64,000 nt of DNA from Branchiostoma floridae (Eukaryota; Chordata; Leptocardii; Amphioxiformes; Branchiostomatidae), in contig NC_049982.1 in NCBI RefSeq assembly GCF_000003815.2, positions 13,093,762-13,157,761 on the forward strand, read 5' to 3'. The notes under the pieces are model-generated. The model was not told the origin of the DNA. It did not search any database and saw only the letters and a program-made list of their open reading frames with translations. The translations under genes were made by a program, and so were the position numbers. Shown here one piece after another: positions 10,297 to 21,060 of this stretch (position 1 is its first letter; the number at the start of each line of letters is the position of its first letter).

Positions 10297-10457
10297 CGTA
10301 ATCTTTTTGCACATCATCATCACCAACATGCTGATATCCGGAAATGACGTCAATTATGTCTTGAGATCGTATTTCCGGTAGACCAACGTCGACGAGAATA
10401 TGCTGTAGTCTGTGGTGTACTGTCTCCTCGGTGTAGGTGACTTCAATACCGTGACAC
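10297..10457 (-). CDS. Desulfhydrase-like gene, exon 7 (residues 237-291)
   Basis: Acceptor TTGTCCGTACAG, donor ACG|GTGGGT, phase 1. Encodes CHGIEVTYTEETVHHRL and DIIDVISGYQHVGD. Last exon found; the donor implies at least one more exon to the left. Confidence 0.8.
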
Positions 10458-13400
10458 CTGTACGGACAAGGTGACATTCCAACGACTGAAGGACGTAGCA
10501 TCGATCATTACGAAAACGTCTTAAAAAAAACACTAGAAAATGTACAACAGGTTACTAGTAATTTGGTTAAGGACAGGTGGACGTACTTAATTTTTGTGCC
10601 CGTCAGGTGATTTGCGATCGCCAACCCAGCAAACATGGCTCCCCCGGCAGAGGGTCCCACTAGGTCATCGTACTTGTCGAAAAGACCCTTGAAATAAAGA
10701 AGGGAAGGTTGATGGTAAAGGAAATAGGAAGAATGTATTTATAAAATGAGTTTTATGTACGGGCAATTTAGCCAGGAGCTCAGCCTTCAACGTTCGCTTT
10801 GGTCCGCTCGAGCTCCCGAAAACGGTTGGCAGGGTAGCGACCTTCAAGAGCGGACCAAAGGGAACAAGGCTGGAATCCAGCTGCAGGCTACGTGCACTTA
10901 TCCGCTGAGTTGCAATGGTATCATGCAAATAAAGTGCTCTTATCTATTTCACTGGTAAAAGTAACATCGCATTAGTTGAAAGTTCTCAGAGTAAATGACC
11001 CCACCTGGGAAATCAGATCTTGAAAAACAGAGAAGTACCCATAGAGACCTGGTAAGTCATACCCACTCGGAGGGATTATGTAAGATTTCTTTCCACTCCC
11101 TTTCCTGAAAATACAGCACTTATTGAGGAAAAGAGTGGTTGGTTCATGATTTATGACACGATCGTCAGGTGCCTATCTTTATAATGGCGTAAGTTACTAT
11201 CTTAGGTATCTTACTTAAACGGAATAGTTTGTTCATCAATTTATATATTCTTTCATTAGTTCGTTCGTTCCTTCATTTATTCGTGTATATAGTTACAAGC
11301 TGATATGACAATGATATACAGTACTTGATGTCGTCTGCCAGTCTGTCCATGCGTGTTATGACGTTTTGCTCTGTCCAGTCGGCGACAGGAACCATGTACA
11401 GATGTGTCCCCACCAAGCGCTGCAGCAACATGTTGCTTTGCCAGCCCAGAGATTCAGGGTCCTATGGTAGGAGACTCGCAAGTATTATCCAAGTCAAGTG
11501 TACTTAACATTCTGACAACACGAAGCTTAAAAAGTGTGGCAATTAAGACTATTGCCATGGCGACGTTTTATTGTTTATAAGTATTAATGATTCTTGCTGT
11601 ATTTGTGTTCTATCCTTTCGCCTAGCTGTATGTATGTGTTCAAAGTATGAAAGTCTTAGCCAAGAAAGCTATTGTAGCATTTTCTCAAAAACTATGTCAA
11701 TGAGACCCTGATTTGCCCTTCTTACGTCTGTATGTTTAACTTAACGTACGTGTTCCTGCCAAATGTCGGAAGAAAGGAATTTCGTCATTTAACACTATAA
11801 TAACAATTTCTCATTAATTATGTAAATTATGTAAAAATTTGCATAATTGGTGTCTATCGATATTCATATCTTTTCTAGTTACATATGTCATGTTTACGTG
11901 TCCTAGTAGTAATGAAATACTGCGGCTTAATAAACTGTGCTCATTGATTATGCAAATTAGCTCGGGGTCTACATTAATAGTCCTTATTTATGGAAGGCAT
12001 CTCCGAAGTTATCTACACATCAAAAATCACGATGATCCATCAACCCCTTCCCGAGTTATTCCCTTCCAAAAGGATGGTGCAATTGCGCACACGCGGACGA
12101 ATTGCTGTAGAATTTCGTAAATTTTGGCCAATCGGATATATACTTAACAGTAAGCATAATATTTCTCTCTTTTTGAATTACATATGGTATATTTTTGAGC
12201 ATTTTGACATGAAATGCAGTGTAATTATAAAGTGTCCTCATTGATTATGCAAATTAGCCCCTGATTTGCATGATTACTTTTTACATTTATGTAATTATGT
12301 TAGGCATCTCTGAAGCTATCTATATTCTAAATATTGTGAAGATCCGTCAATCCATTCCCGAGTTATTCCCCTCTAAAGGGATGATGCAACTGCGCAGGCC
12401 TGTAAAAATTCCTGACATGCCTGCGGGATTTTGGGAATTTTTGTCAAACGGTCGCACACTATATCATTAGGCGAAGCCCCTGAGGCGTCGACAAAAACAC
12501 TCAGTTACTTATAGTGGCAAGTTGAGCATTTTCTGACCTTCGAAATATACTTCATGATTGACAACGTCACGTTCCTCGGTGTAACGAATCTACATTTTCC
12601 CCTTTGCGGAAGTTCAAAGATGTTAACTCACCATGTCTCCCGATTTGATGAGAAAGTGTGATTCCAGACCCAGCCGCCTGGCGGCCACAGCAGTAGCACG
12701 GCACTGGTTGGAGTCCCGGCCTCCACAGCCTATGATGACCGAGCAGCCAGTGCGGATGGCTTCCGCTAGTTGGAACTCTAGTTTACACACCTGCAATCCA
12801 CCAATCGTGAGAAATGGAACTGGGGGCTATCCCCTCTGATATAGTGATTGGTTGCTTGATTGATCAATCGTTTGTTTCCTTAATCTAAACCTGAAGTTAA
12901 GCCCTCGTGTCGGTTTCGTCTTTTTATGAGCGTTTTGCTTGAAATGATGTGGAATTTTACAATAATATATTGTTATCAAAGCTGGCGATTCACATTTGAT
13001 CACACCCAGGGCTAGCTAGTCACCATACATAGTTACAATTCTTGTTATAAATGGCCGTTAACGTACCTGTGTATCTAATGTCCTTTTATGTAAGATTTCT
13101 TTCCACTCCCTTTCCTGAAAATACAGCACTAATTGAGGAAAAGAGTAGTTGGTTCATGATTTATGACACGACATTAGATACACAGGTACGACATTAAATA
13201 CACAGGTACGTTAACGGCCATTTATAACAAGAATTGTAACTATGTATGGTGACTAGTTAGCCCTGGGTAATAGCTAGCTGGTTTTGCGATACATTTTTTG
13301 GTCAGCATGGTCGTTAACCTCGGCATTTTCTCTATTTCAGGAGGTGTGGGGATACAGAACCTCAAACGTATAACAATAACATCTTGGGCCATTTTGCATA

Positions 13401-16400
13401 GGTTAGTGTAAGTAACGTGTGACCTAATCTAAGGGAAGAGGCACTCCTTACCTTGTTACCTGACAAGGCACAACCGGTCATATCTTCTCTTTTTATGAAG
13501 AGTTCCACATCCTCTGGTAGACCAGGCACTTTCCAGCGGTGAATTGGGGTACTGCACATACCGAGCTGCAGCAAATGGGAGCACCTTTTAGTCCGACATA
13601 ACAAAGGAAGGCAAATTGCAGACAACTAATCTGTATGATAAGCAAGAAAGAAATGCTCAATTTATCATCAGTTAGTGCCCTTGAAACGCACTAAGCAACA
13701 GCGTCACCTAGAGACATGGGTAGGAACTGCACAACCCCAATGGCCATTGCAATATCGTAATACAGTCACCTTTTATTTCAGATATCAGGAAGAGGAAGGT
13801 GCCTACGTATTAGCAATGATTCTGAAAATTTATTCGTATCGACTTATCTGTTTTGCGGCACCTTTTCGGTTACCAAGCCTTCTTAGGCAATTGAACGTTA
13901 GAGATAGTCAGTGTGAAGTGGTTAATTAATACAATACTAAGCTGAGGTGAAGAATTTGCATCACTGTGAGGCTGGAACTTCATATGTACCCAGTCCGGTA
14001 TGTTCTCACTGCCAACCCTTTAATAAGTTGGACACACCAAGTTGAGTTTTCTCTGGTCTTTTCAATCGAACCAGTGAGGCTAACCACCTTGATCAAGCAA
14101 ACTATTGTACTGCTAAAGCAAGGGACTGGGTATGCTCTTAAAGATTTGTCCAAGTAGACATAGACGTATACTGAGTTGAGTGCAAGGGCAAGTTTATCCT
14201 AATTATAAGTTAACGTAGATACAACTGAATTGAGTGTAGGCGCGTATCTGTCCTAATTATAAGTTAACGTAGATATATGCTGAATTGACCGTATGCGCGT
14301 GTCTGTACTAATTACCTTTGCCAGAATGGCCAAGGTTATGTTTTGGGCGTGTTTGTGTGTCTGTGTGTCTGTGTGTCTGTGTGTGTGTTAACAACATAAC
14401 TCGAGAAGCCTTGGATGGATCCTGATGATATTTGGTAGGCGGGTAGGGTCAAGTTCGATAATGGGGCCCCTAGCGGCTTGCTAAGGTACTGCAGCGGAAA
14501 CTCAATTTTTTATATCTCGTGTTCTGGACATGCTGTGGTCATGATTTATGGGTGGCAGATAGCCCACGGGGCAGAGAGTATGTGCTGTGAGTTTGGGCCC
14601 CCTGGCGGCTTTTTTGGCACTGCAGGTGCCGGTTTCCTTTCAAACTTTGGACGAGAATAACTCTGCAACGTGTTGGCGGATCTTCATGATTTTTGGTATG
14701 CAGATAGAATGAGTGTTGACTTACATAGTGGAATACTAATTATGTAAATCAACAGCTAATTTGCATAATTAATGAGGAAAGTTTATAAATCCACTGCATT
14801 CCATGATAGGACTTTCAAACTTGTCACATATGTAGCTGAGAAGGAGAGAATTGTCAATAGATATCAATTATGCAAATGATGACCTCATTTGCATAATTAA
14901 TGAGAAAATTTGAACATGCTGACGGATCATCATGTTTTTTGGTATGTAGGTAGCGTAAGTGAAGACCTACATAATGAGATGCCAATTATGCAAATCAACA
15001 GATAATTTGCATAACTAATGAGGACATTTCATAAATCCACTACATTCCATGATAGGACTTTGAAACTTGTCACATATGTAGCTGAGAAAGAGAGAAATGG
15101 CAATACATATCAATCATGCAAATGACGACCTCATTTGCATAATTAATGAGAAAATATGAACGTGTTGACGGATCGTCACGATTTTTGGCATGTAGATAGC
15201 TTAAGTGAAGACTTACACAATGTGATACTTATTATGCACATTAACAGCTAATTTGCATAATTGTTAATGAAAAGTTCATAAATCCACTGCATTCCATTAT
15301 AGTAGTTTCAACGTTGTCACACATGTAACTGAGAAAGAGGAAAGAGAGTATAAGGGGTGTATTCAAAGACTTTGAAAGAGAATAAGTCAAGAAAGGATCA
15401 TCATGATTCTTGGTATGCTGATAGCTTAAGCAATACTTGATACAATTTGATATTGATTAATTGTAAATTGGGACCTAATTTGCATAATTAATGCCGAAAT
15501 TTTACAAACCAACTCCAAGCATATAATTCTAAAACAAAATGAAATGAGTAACGCATTTGTCTACAGACACCATTCTACATAACAAACCTAGTTTATTTGG
15601 CAAAGGTATGTGTTCGTGGAACTCTATGCCCGTAGCCAGGGGGGGTTCGGGGGGTTCGGAAGAACCCCCACACACATGCCAAAAGGTCCACTTTTTCACA
15701 CTCAAAGGTCCACTTTTTACAGTCCAAGGTTTTCTTTCATTGGCGGACTGACTGACATTTTGCAATGATAGAAATTTCAGTCAATTTAAGCAAGTCTATC
15801 AGCAAAATGTGACCTTGAAATTGCAGGAAATAGCGTTTCAGAGGGTCCAGGTTTCAAAATTTCCCGGACCTCCATTGCGACGCCTCGCATCTTCGCTGTT
15901 GGACATGGTGAAAATATTTTTTGGGGAGTCGACAGCCTCTTATATCTATGATAGAAATTCCGTTAAACTTGGCTTAGTCTTCCAGCAAATTTTGCTAGTC
16001 AAAATGCAGGAAATAGCGTTTCAGAGGGTCAAGATTTCAAGTTTTGCCGGGGGAGCATGCCCCCGGACCCCCCTAGGCAGCTCGTGCCTACGGCGCTCGA
16101 TGGTCCCCCAAGTACTAAAAAGAACCCCCCCAACCGAAATCCTGGCTACGGGCATGTAAATAGACTAGTTATAAGTTAACGTAGATATATGCTGAATTGA
16201 GTGTAGGCGAGTGTTCGTCCTAATTATAAGTTAACGTAGATATATGCTGAATTGAGTGTAGGCGAGTGTTGTAACGTTAATACATTCTTTCTTTCTTTAT
16301 TGACGATGAGACAAGCCATTACAAGGGTCTGCCTAGGTATCTTTGGGCTGGTAGCGGCAGAACCTATAGAAATGTGGACTAACACACAAAGAATTCATAC

Positions 16401-17762
16401 CAATAAACAATACAGTATAATGCAGATATTGAGTGTAGGACCTTCATACTGAAACCGAATTAGCAGGAATCAAGCAGAACCAACGGGAATGAAGAATTTG
16501 CAAAATTCGTGCCACATTCGGGTGGAAATTCGAAATGGGCCTTATTATATCCCCTTCACACGAGAAGGAATAAACCGAAATGCCGCCAGAATAACTATTC
16601 CTTGTTTTTTCCTGGATATTCGTGTAGTGCATTTTAGACGATCTCCGTTCCAGATATTCTTTTGGCAACATTCTGGTAGGATTTTAAGTTAGCTTGCCGT
16701 TTCGGTTCTCCATCGAATATATGAGATCAGAATGTTTCGAATACTGTTTGAATGGCGTAGAATGTGGTCATACTGCAGTTGAAATAGTTAAAATACACTT
16801 AGAATCCACTTTGAATGCCATTCGATATTTCTCCACTTCAAATGCACCTCGAAAAGTTTTTAGCATGTCAAAAACATTCGAGCCAGCCAAAAGAACGGGT
16901 ACAAATATCTGGAATGCAGTGAGAATTTATAGAATACACTACGAAGTCCCAGGAATAGAAAAGAATTTTCATTCTGACGGCATTCCGGCTCATTCTTGCT
17001 CTCGTGTGAATGAGTTTGATATAATTTCTCCGCTTCAAATCATGAATGCACCTCGAAAGTTATGAGCATGACAAAAGAATGGGTAGAAATGGGTAGAAAT
17101 TTCTGGAACGCAGTGAGAATGTCTAGAATGCACTACGAATAACCAGGAATATGTAAAGAATAGTTATTTTGACGGCATCCGGCTGATTCCGCTTCTCGTG
17201 TGAACATGTGCAGCTGCAACAGGCGCCACAGGTTCGTCATGGCTAATTGATTCGGTGGGAATCAACATTCATGATGCAATCAAGCAAAAAACCCCTATGG
17301 ATATATCTTTGGCATGACGTTTGCTTACAACTTCGTTGACGACTCCCTTAACAGATTCCCTGCTATAAAGCACATGTGAACTTTTGACCTTTGGACTGAA
17401 GAGGCAACCAGTCTGCTAGCGTTAGAGTTCATGAGCCAAGTGACAACTGGTCCTTTCAACAGATACTTCGATTCACCTGAACAGATTCCCGGTGGCATAA
17501 GATAGTATCGAAGCTGGCTAAGGAGTATAGCCGGGCGGCCTAAGTGAGTCAGGCGGGCACAGGTCGGCGGCTGACCTCTTCTGGCCGGCTATACTCCTAC
17601 TCCTAATGGCCAGCTTCGATACTATCTTAAGCTCATGCCACCGGGAATCTGCTTAAAGATTACCTGAACTCTCCACTGTGGAATCCCGCAAAGATTGGCC
17701 GCCCAAGAAGGAGGGACGTGTGTTGATAATACAGAAGAGCGATGACTCTTGCCGGTCTCCAT
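10297..17762 (-). CDS. D-cysteine desulfhydrase / ACC deaminase-family PLP enzyme, seven exons, C-terminus missing
   Basis: Exons 17664-17762, 13452-13565, 12632-12790, 11325-11461, 11005-11104, 10587-10687, 10297-10457 join in frame with matching phases (0,0,0,2,0,2) and GT/AG sites, giving 290 residues plus a split codon. ATG at 17762 sits in AAAATGG, a good Kozak. Family landmarks: PPSWAANL near 17, LGMCSTPIHRW 34-44, IKRED near 57, GNKVCKLEF with the PLP lysine K71, GGRDSNQ near 94, IIPPSGYD near 179 and SAGGAMFAGLAIAN near 216. Related fold-type II enzymes release sulfide and pyruvate from D-cysteine or open ACC. Several usually conserved positions differ (R to C after the lysine, GGIQSN to GGRDSN, the glycine-rich phosphate loop), so activity is uncertain. 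About 50-90 C-terminal residues should lie left of 10297; none were found before the left edge. Confidence 0.88.
10587..10687 (-). CDS. Desulfhydrase-like gene, exon 6 (residues 204-237)
   Basis: Acceptor TTATTTCAAG, donor AA|GTACGT, phase 2. Encodes FDKYDDLVGPSAGGAMFAGL, aligned with the usual GSGGTxAGL phosphate-binding loop, whose threonine is replaced. Confidence 0.88.
10797..10860. repeat. 13-bp perfect inverted repeat in intron 5
   Basis: CTTTGGTCCGCTC (10797-10809) pairs with GAGCGGACCAAAG (10848-10860) across a 38-nt loop, between exons 5 and 6. Function unknown. Confidence 0.7.
11005..11104 (-). CDS. Desulfhydrase-like gene, exon 5 (residues 170-203)
   Basis: Acceptor GTATTTTCAG, donor CAG|GTGGGG. 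Encodes KGSGKKSYIIPPSGYDLPGL; the family usually has IP-GGSN here. Its 5' edge plus intron acceptor is duplicated in the foldback at 13005-13267. Confidence 0.83.
11325..11461 (-). CDS. Desulfhydrase-like gene, exon 4 (residues 125-170)
   Basis: Acceptor CTACCATAG, donor AA|GTACTG, phase 2. Encodes NMLLQRLVGTHLYMVP, matching the family N-LL-RL-GA segment. Confidence 0.87.
11805..12500 (-). repeat. Family A repeats, two partial units in intron 3
   Basis: Two units share CTCATTGATTATGCAAATTAG (split as CTCATTGATTATGC + AAATTAG) at about 11939 and 12238 and CCCGAGTTATTCCC further on, ending at a TTAGGCGAAGCCCC variant of the family end near 12475. Short frames across it are repeat translations. 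Confidence 0.65.
12632..12790 (-). CDS. Desulfhydrase-like gene, exon 3 (residues 72-124)
   Basis: Acceptor ATTGCAG, donor ATG|GTGAGT. Encodes VCKLEFQLAEAIRTGC and GGRDSNQCRATAVAARRLG, the best match to the family. The serine of SNQ corresponds to the catalytic serine in ACC deaminase. Confidence 0.93.
13005..13267. mobile_element. Foldback element in intron 2 carrying a fragment of the host gene
   Basis: About 78-bp left arm (CCCAGGGCTAGCTAGTCACC...) pairs with the right arm ending GGTGACTAGTTAGCCCTGGG; the right arm has an extra 20-bp tandem copy of GACATTAGATACACAGGTAC. The loop 13086-13171 matches 11076-11161, the exon 5 start and upstream intron of the same gene, at 84 of 86 positions. 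Confidence 0.85.
13452..13565 (-). CDS. Desulfhydrase-like gene, exon 2 (residues 34-71)
   Basis: Acceptor TTTGCTGCAG, donor AAG|GTAAGG. Encodes LGMCSTPIHRW through SGNK, ending on the lysine expected to bind PLP. Confidence 0.9.
14161..14310 (+). repeat. 55-bp minisatellite, left part
   Basis: About three units containing CCTAATTATAAGTTAACG and TGCTGAATTGAGTGTAGG. The array continues at 16165-16272 after a nested insertion. Confidence 0.8.
14311..15625 (+). repeat. Family A repeat, long copy with four internal units
   Basis: Starts ATTACCTTTGCCAGAATGG, has a GTGTCT microsatellite and TAGCGGC motifs, then four roughly 245-bp units starting near 14671, 14919, 15165 and 15390 (each with GGATC-TCATGATTTTTGG and TTTGCATAATTAATGA). 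It ends TTGGCAAAGG...GAACTCT. Confidence 0.8.
15626..16155. mobile_element. MITE with 15-bp perfect terminal inverted repeats
   Basis: ATGCCCGTAGCCAGG at 15626-15640 and CCTGGCTACGGGCAT at 16141-16155. 530 bp, no transposase. Interior repeats AGGAAATAGCGTTTCAGAGG twice. Inserted within a few bases of the family A end. Superfamily not assigned. Confidence 0.85.
16165..16272 (+). repeat. 55-bp minisatellite, right part
   Basis: Two units of the same sequence as 14161-14310, ending GTGTAGGCGAGTGTT. Together they show that 14311-16160 is an insertion into the array. Confidence 0.8.
16555..17204. mobile_element. MITE with about 50-bp inverted termini TTCACACGAGAAG
   Basis: Left TTCACACGAGAAGGAAT...GCCG...AATAACTATTCC pairs imperfectly with the right end ...AATAGTTATTTTGACGGCAT...CTTCTCGTGTGAA. 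Interior has two diverged copies of a CACCTCGAAA(A)GTT...AGCATG segment. No transposase; no clear target duplication. Confidence 0.7.
17475..17669. mobile_element. hAT-like foldback inserted at the exon 1 donor
   Basis: AGATTCCCGGTGGCATAAGA at 17483 pairs with the right arm ending CCACCGGGAATCTGCTTAAAGATT at 17661. The flanks carry an 8-bp duplication ACCTGAAC (17475-17482 and 17662-17669), the length typical of hAT elements. The left arm lacks the outer 11 nt of the right arm. A relative is at 29477-29613. Confidence 0.8.
17664..17762 (-). CDS. Desulfhydrase-like gene, exon 1 (residues 1-33)
   Basis: Starts METGKSHRSS, ends IPQWRVQ. The PPSWAANL segment matches the N-terminal PPxWAxxL of eukaryotic D-cysteine desulfhydrases. 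The donor GTAATC is built at the junction with a transposon (17475-17669). No clear signal or transit peptide. Confidence 0.85.
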
Positions 17763-18780
17763 TTTGAACCTGCCTGCTATGAAAACAGCATGTTTCCCCG
17801 GGTCAGGTCGTGAGTTGAAGGGGGTGTCAACTACACAGTCAAGGCTAACAAACAAGGAGACGATTGCAGACTGAAAACAAAAATACAGTACGGACAGGAA
17901 CGTTTAACACGATGAAATAACAACATTATTGGTGACTGTTTGCAATTTGTCCTGACCTTTGACTCTGTGCTATGGTAGTATGTGAGAAATACATCAACGA
18001 TGACATTATTTAACCTGATTTTCGTCCAAAGAAACTTTGAACGCCTGCCACGATCCCCTTTTAAATCCTCAAGCAGATGTTAGAGGTGAAGAGCGTGCTG
18101 TGGAACGTAGGCGGGAGTCTAGGGAGAGCACTTCACTTGTCATTGTGACAACACAACCACAGGCTAGGAACTTGTCAGTGATGTATTCACAATCGCTCTT
18201 CGCAATTAGACGATACTGTCCAACAATCAGCAGGGCGTACAATAAAGTAACTTCGAGTCACCCAGGTCCGTGACCATGTGTGAAGATTATAAGGAATGAG
18301 CCGAAATTACCAACACTCAGGGATGGCCATGGTGTCTGAGTACTCTCAATTCTAGGCAGACGGGCATGGATGGATTATGGCTGCAGGCTGATCTCAGTGG
18401 GACTGAAGTTTTCGGCGACACAGGAGACGGGAAATGAAAACATGAGCACCTGCAGCAGATAATGTGTACTGTGGTGCCTTGCTGACTATCAGGAGCTAAA
18501 AGGGGCATTACGACTGTCCTGAATACTAATGACTAATCCATAGACTGGCGTCTGGAATTTGTTTTGCAAAATCAAATATCTGGCACGCGCTGTAAAGCGT
18601 GCATATTCATCATTGATATTACTAGGTCTGCAGTACGGATTTGTAGGTTGTAAACCACTGCTATGATTGGCTAGCAGACATTTGAACCGATCATGACAGA
18701 AACACAGCAAGTGGCGCGGTAATACGTAAGTTAAAAAGTACTTTGAGATTTTTTTCAATATCTGTTGTTTATGTTCTTAC
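17763..18780. other. 5' flank of the desulfhydrase-like gene
   Basis: Presumed 5' UTR or promoter upstream of the ATG at 17762. A possible acceptor TTGTTTTCAG near 17871 could mean a non-coding first exon further right. Nothing else supported. Confidence 0.4.
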
Positions 18781-19005
18781 CATATTAGGCCACAACAAGT
18801 ACATTTTATGGATGACATCATCTAAAGCCTCCATTTCAGAGATGTCAAAAAACAAGGTTGGCAGAAAAAAAGATAGATCTTTAATATAGACACCATAAAC
18901 GTTGTAACAAGAATCTAAACATGATATCACAGCCAAAAAATCTTCAACTTCTGTATTCAAGAGGTGCATAAAGTGCAGTAATGACTTCCGCATTGGTCCC
19001 AACAA
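18781..19005 (-). CDS. Possible exon, product unknown
   Basis: A 75-codon open stretch ending at a strong donor (AATATG|GTAAGA at 18781), reading ...MHLLNTEVEDFLAVISCLDS... . About 180 bp upstream a good acceptor (TTATATTTCAG) precedes another open stretch reading EFTPVDDIVGQAIDIPV. The two are not joinable without a further splice. Not recognised; could be chance. Confidence 0.2.
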
Positions 19006-19196
19006 GAGTCCGTAGGACGCAATACTCCGTGAAGTATTTAGTTTTTATTTATGGTGGCAACCCAGCATGACCAAAACGATCAAAACAGAGCGCAACGTCT
19101 ACTTGGAGATATCCAATTACCACGCCTCTAAAACACACGGGGATATCAATGGCCTGCCCCACAATATCATCAACGGGGGTGAATTCTGAAATATAA

Positions 19197-20050
19197 CATT
19201 GCTTATGCAAGCAGCTAGGGTAAAAATAAACAACGTGCATGATCGCGCAACTGTGAGCAGACGATATGCCAAACCACAAGCGAATACAACAAATGGAAAA
19301 TAGCGATTCAGCTGCAAACGTCAGTAACCCACTCAACTTTAATACTCCACCTAGTCGAGAGGTAAGCCTCCTTTTCCGGAGAGAGAACTAGTTTCACTTC
19401 ACAACTACGGTTTATGGCTACATGTACATCACTACTGCCACTTCTACAAGCACATCAAGGCTACCAAACAATAGCAGTTTTTTCCCAGTTTGGCACTTTC
19501 TCGTCATGCTGACCATCTTCGGAGGGGGAAATGTTTTGTTTTTCTCCAAAATCTCCAAAGTTAATGAAGTTATCCAGAAGACTTACTGGGCCAACGTTAG
19601 ATAAATGGTAAATAAAGAACGAGCACATTAAAGCTTGCTAAATATGAAATCAACAAACAAAGGCGCCCTTAACCTATGAGGCTATGACAGATTCGGTCCC
19701 TAGTTAGCAACAGGTTACAAATATATCATGAGCTAAATATACAGCACTAAAAGAACCGCAGAAGCTATTCATTATCCTTATATGGTCAGATGTCGGCAAG
19801 CTATAATTAGAACTTTAGAGCATGTGCCGGTAAGGCAATCTGCACTTTAATAGTCATTATGAAGCATGCAGCAGGTGGTGTCGAGCCGGGAAAGAGCGAA
19901 ACAGTTCTTAGTAATGCTTATGTACAAATTATTTCAATCAATGAATATGATTATCATCAAAGTTCAACGATGAAGATTAAATTCCAGGTAATAAAGGACT
20001 ACCGGATAGGTTATCAAGGGAAATAGTCGATTTCTTCATAGAATTTCTTG
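19197..20050. other. Unassigned AT-rich sequence
   Basis: No gene, repeat or hairpin recognised on either strand. Confidence 0.35.
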
Positions 20051-20597
20051 ATTACCTTCGCCCAGAAGGTTATGTTTTGGGTAGCGTTTGTATGTATGTT
20101 GGTATGTATGTATGTAGAAGACCAGCATAACTCGACCAGCATAACGGCCCGATGGATTGTATTGATATTCGGTATGTGAGCAGGTCTTGATGAGACCTGT
20201 AAACGATTAGATTTGGGTTACGATACTGCAGCGGAACTTCCGGGTTCGATATTTTGAGTTCTGGACATGCTGCGGCTATGATTTTTGATTGGTTGACAGC
20301 TCTTGATGCAAAGAGTAGTTGGTATTGGTTTGGGCCCCCTAGCGGCTTGATTTGGAACTGTAGGGCAGGTTTACTGTCAGATTTTAATGTCAATAACTCA
20401 AGAAGGGGTTGACGGGTCGTCATGATTTTTGGTATGTAGATAGCGTAAGTGAGGCTTCACATTATTTGCATAATCAATAAGGATATTGTCTAAACACGGT
20501 CAGTTCCATTATATGACCATATCTATATAGATATAGATAATACAGCAGTTGTAAAAGATAGAATCATTTGGCGAAGGTATGGGGTCGTGGAACTCTA
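20051..20597 (+). repeat. Family A repeat, short complete copy
   Basis: Starts ATTACCTTCGCCCAGAAGG and ends TTTGGCGAAGGTATGGGG...GAACTCTA. The outer ACCTTCGCC and GGCGAAGGT are inverse complements. Clearest view of both ends of the family in the window. Confidence 0.82.
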
Positions 20598-21060
20598 ATT
20601 CATTTTGTGTGGTACAATGTGATCAAGGTTTGTGCTTTGATATGGAGAATGTTGAATTACTTTCTTTGTGTGGAAGAATATCTCATCCAAACGTAACACA
20701 TCAATGTCTGCCGCCTTCTCATGAGCACTCAGCCATCGGAGTAAGTTTCTCCATTCCATGTCCCAGTGGACATTCTTTATTCGAGTCTTTCATGTTCACG
20801 GACAGCCTTAATGTACTTTTACGTATGCAGTTATGACCTTCTACACGTTCAGGAATAGTCGTTGTTGGAAACTAATGACGGCACTCATGCATATCGGGTT
20901 GTTACGCCCGAGAAGAGTCGCGTACGTGAAACACGTGAGTCATTCCATGTGTCGACAAGAAAAACACGTAGCATTGACAGATATGCTTTTAAAACCATAT
21001 TGTTTTTCCCAGGTTCGTATACTCAATATGCATCCGTGACGTGCTTGTTTTACTTAAGGG

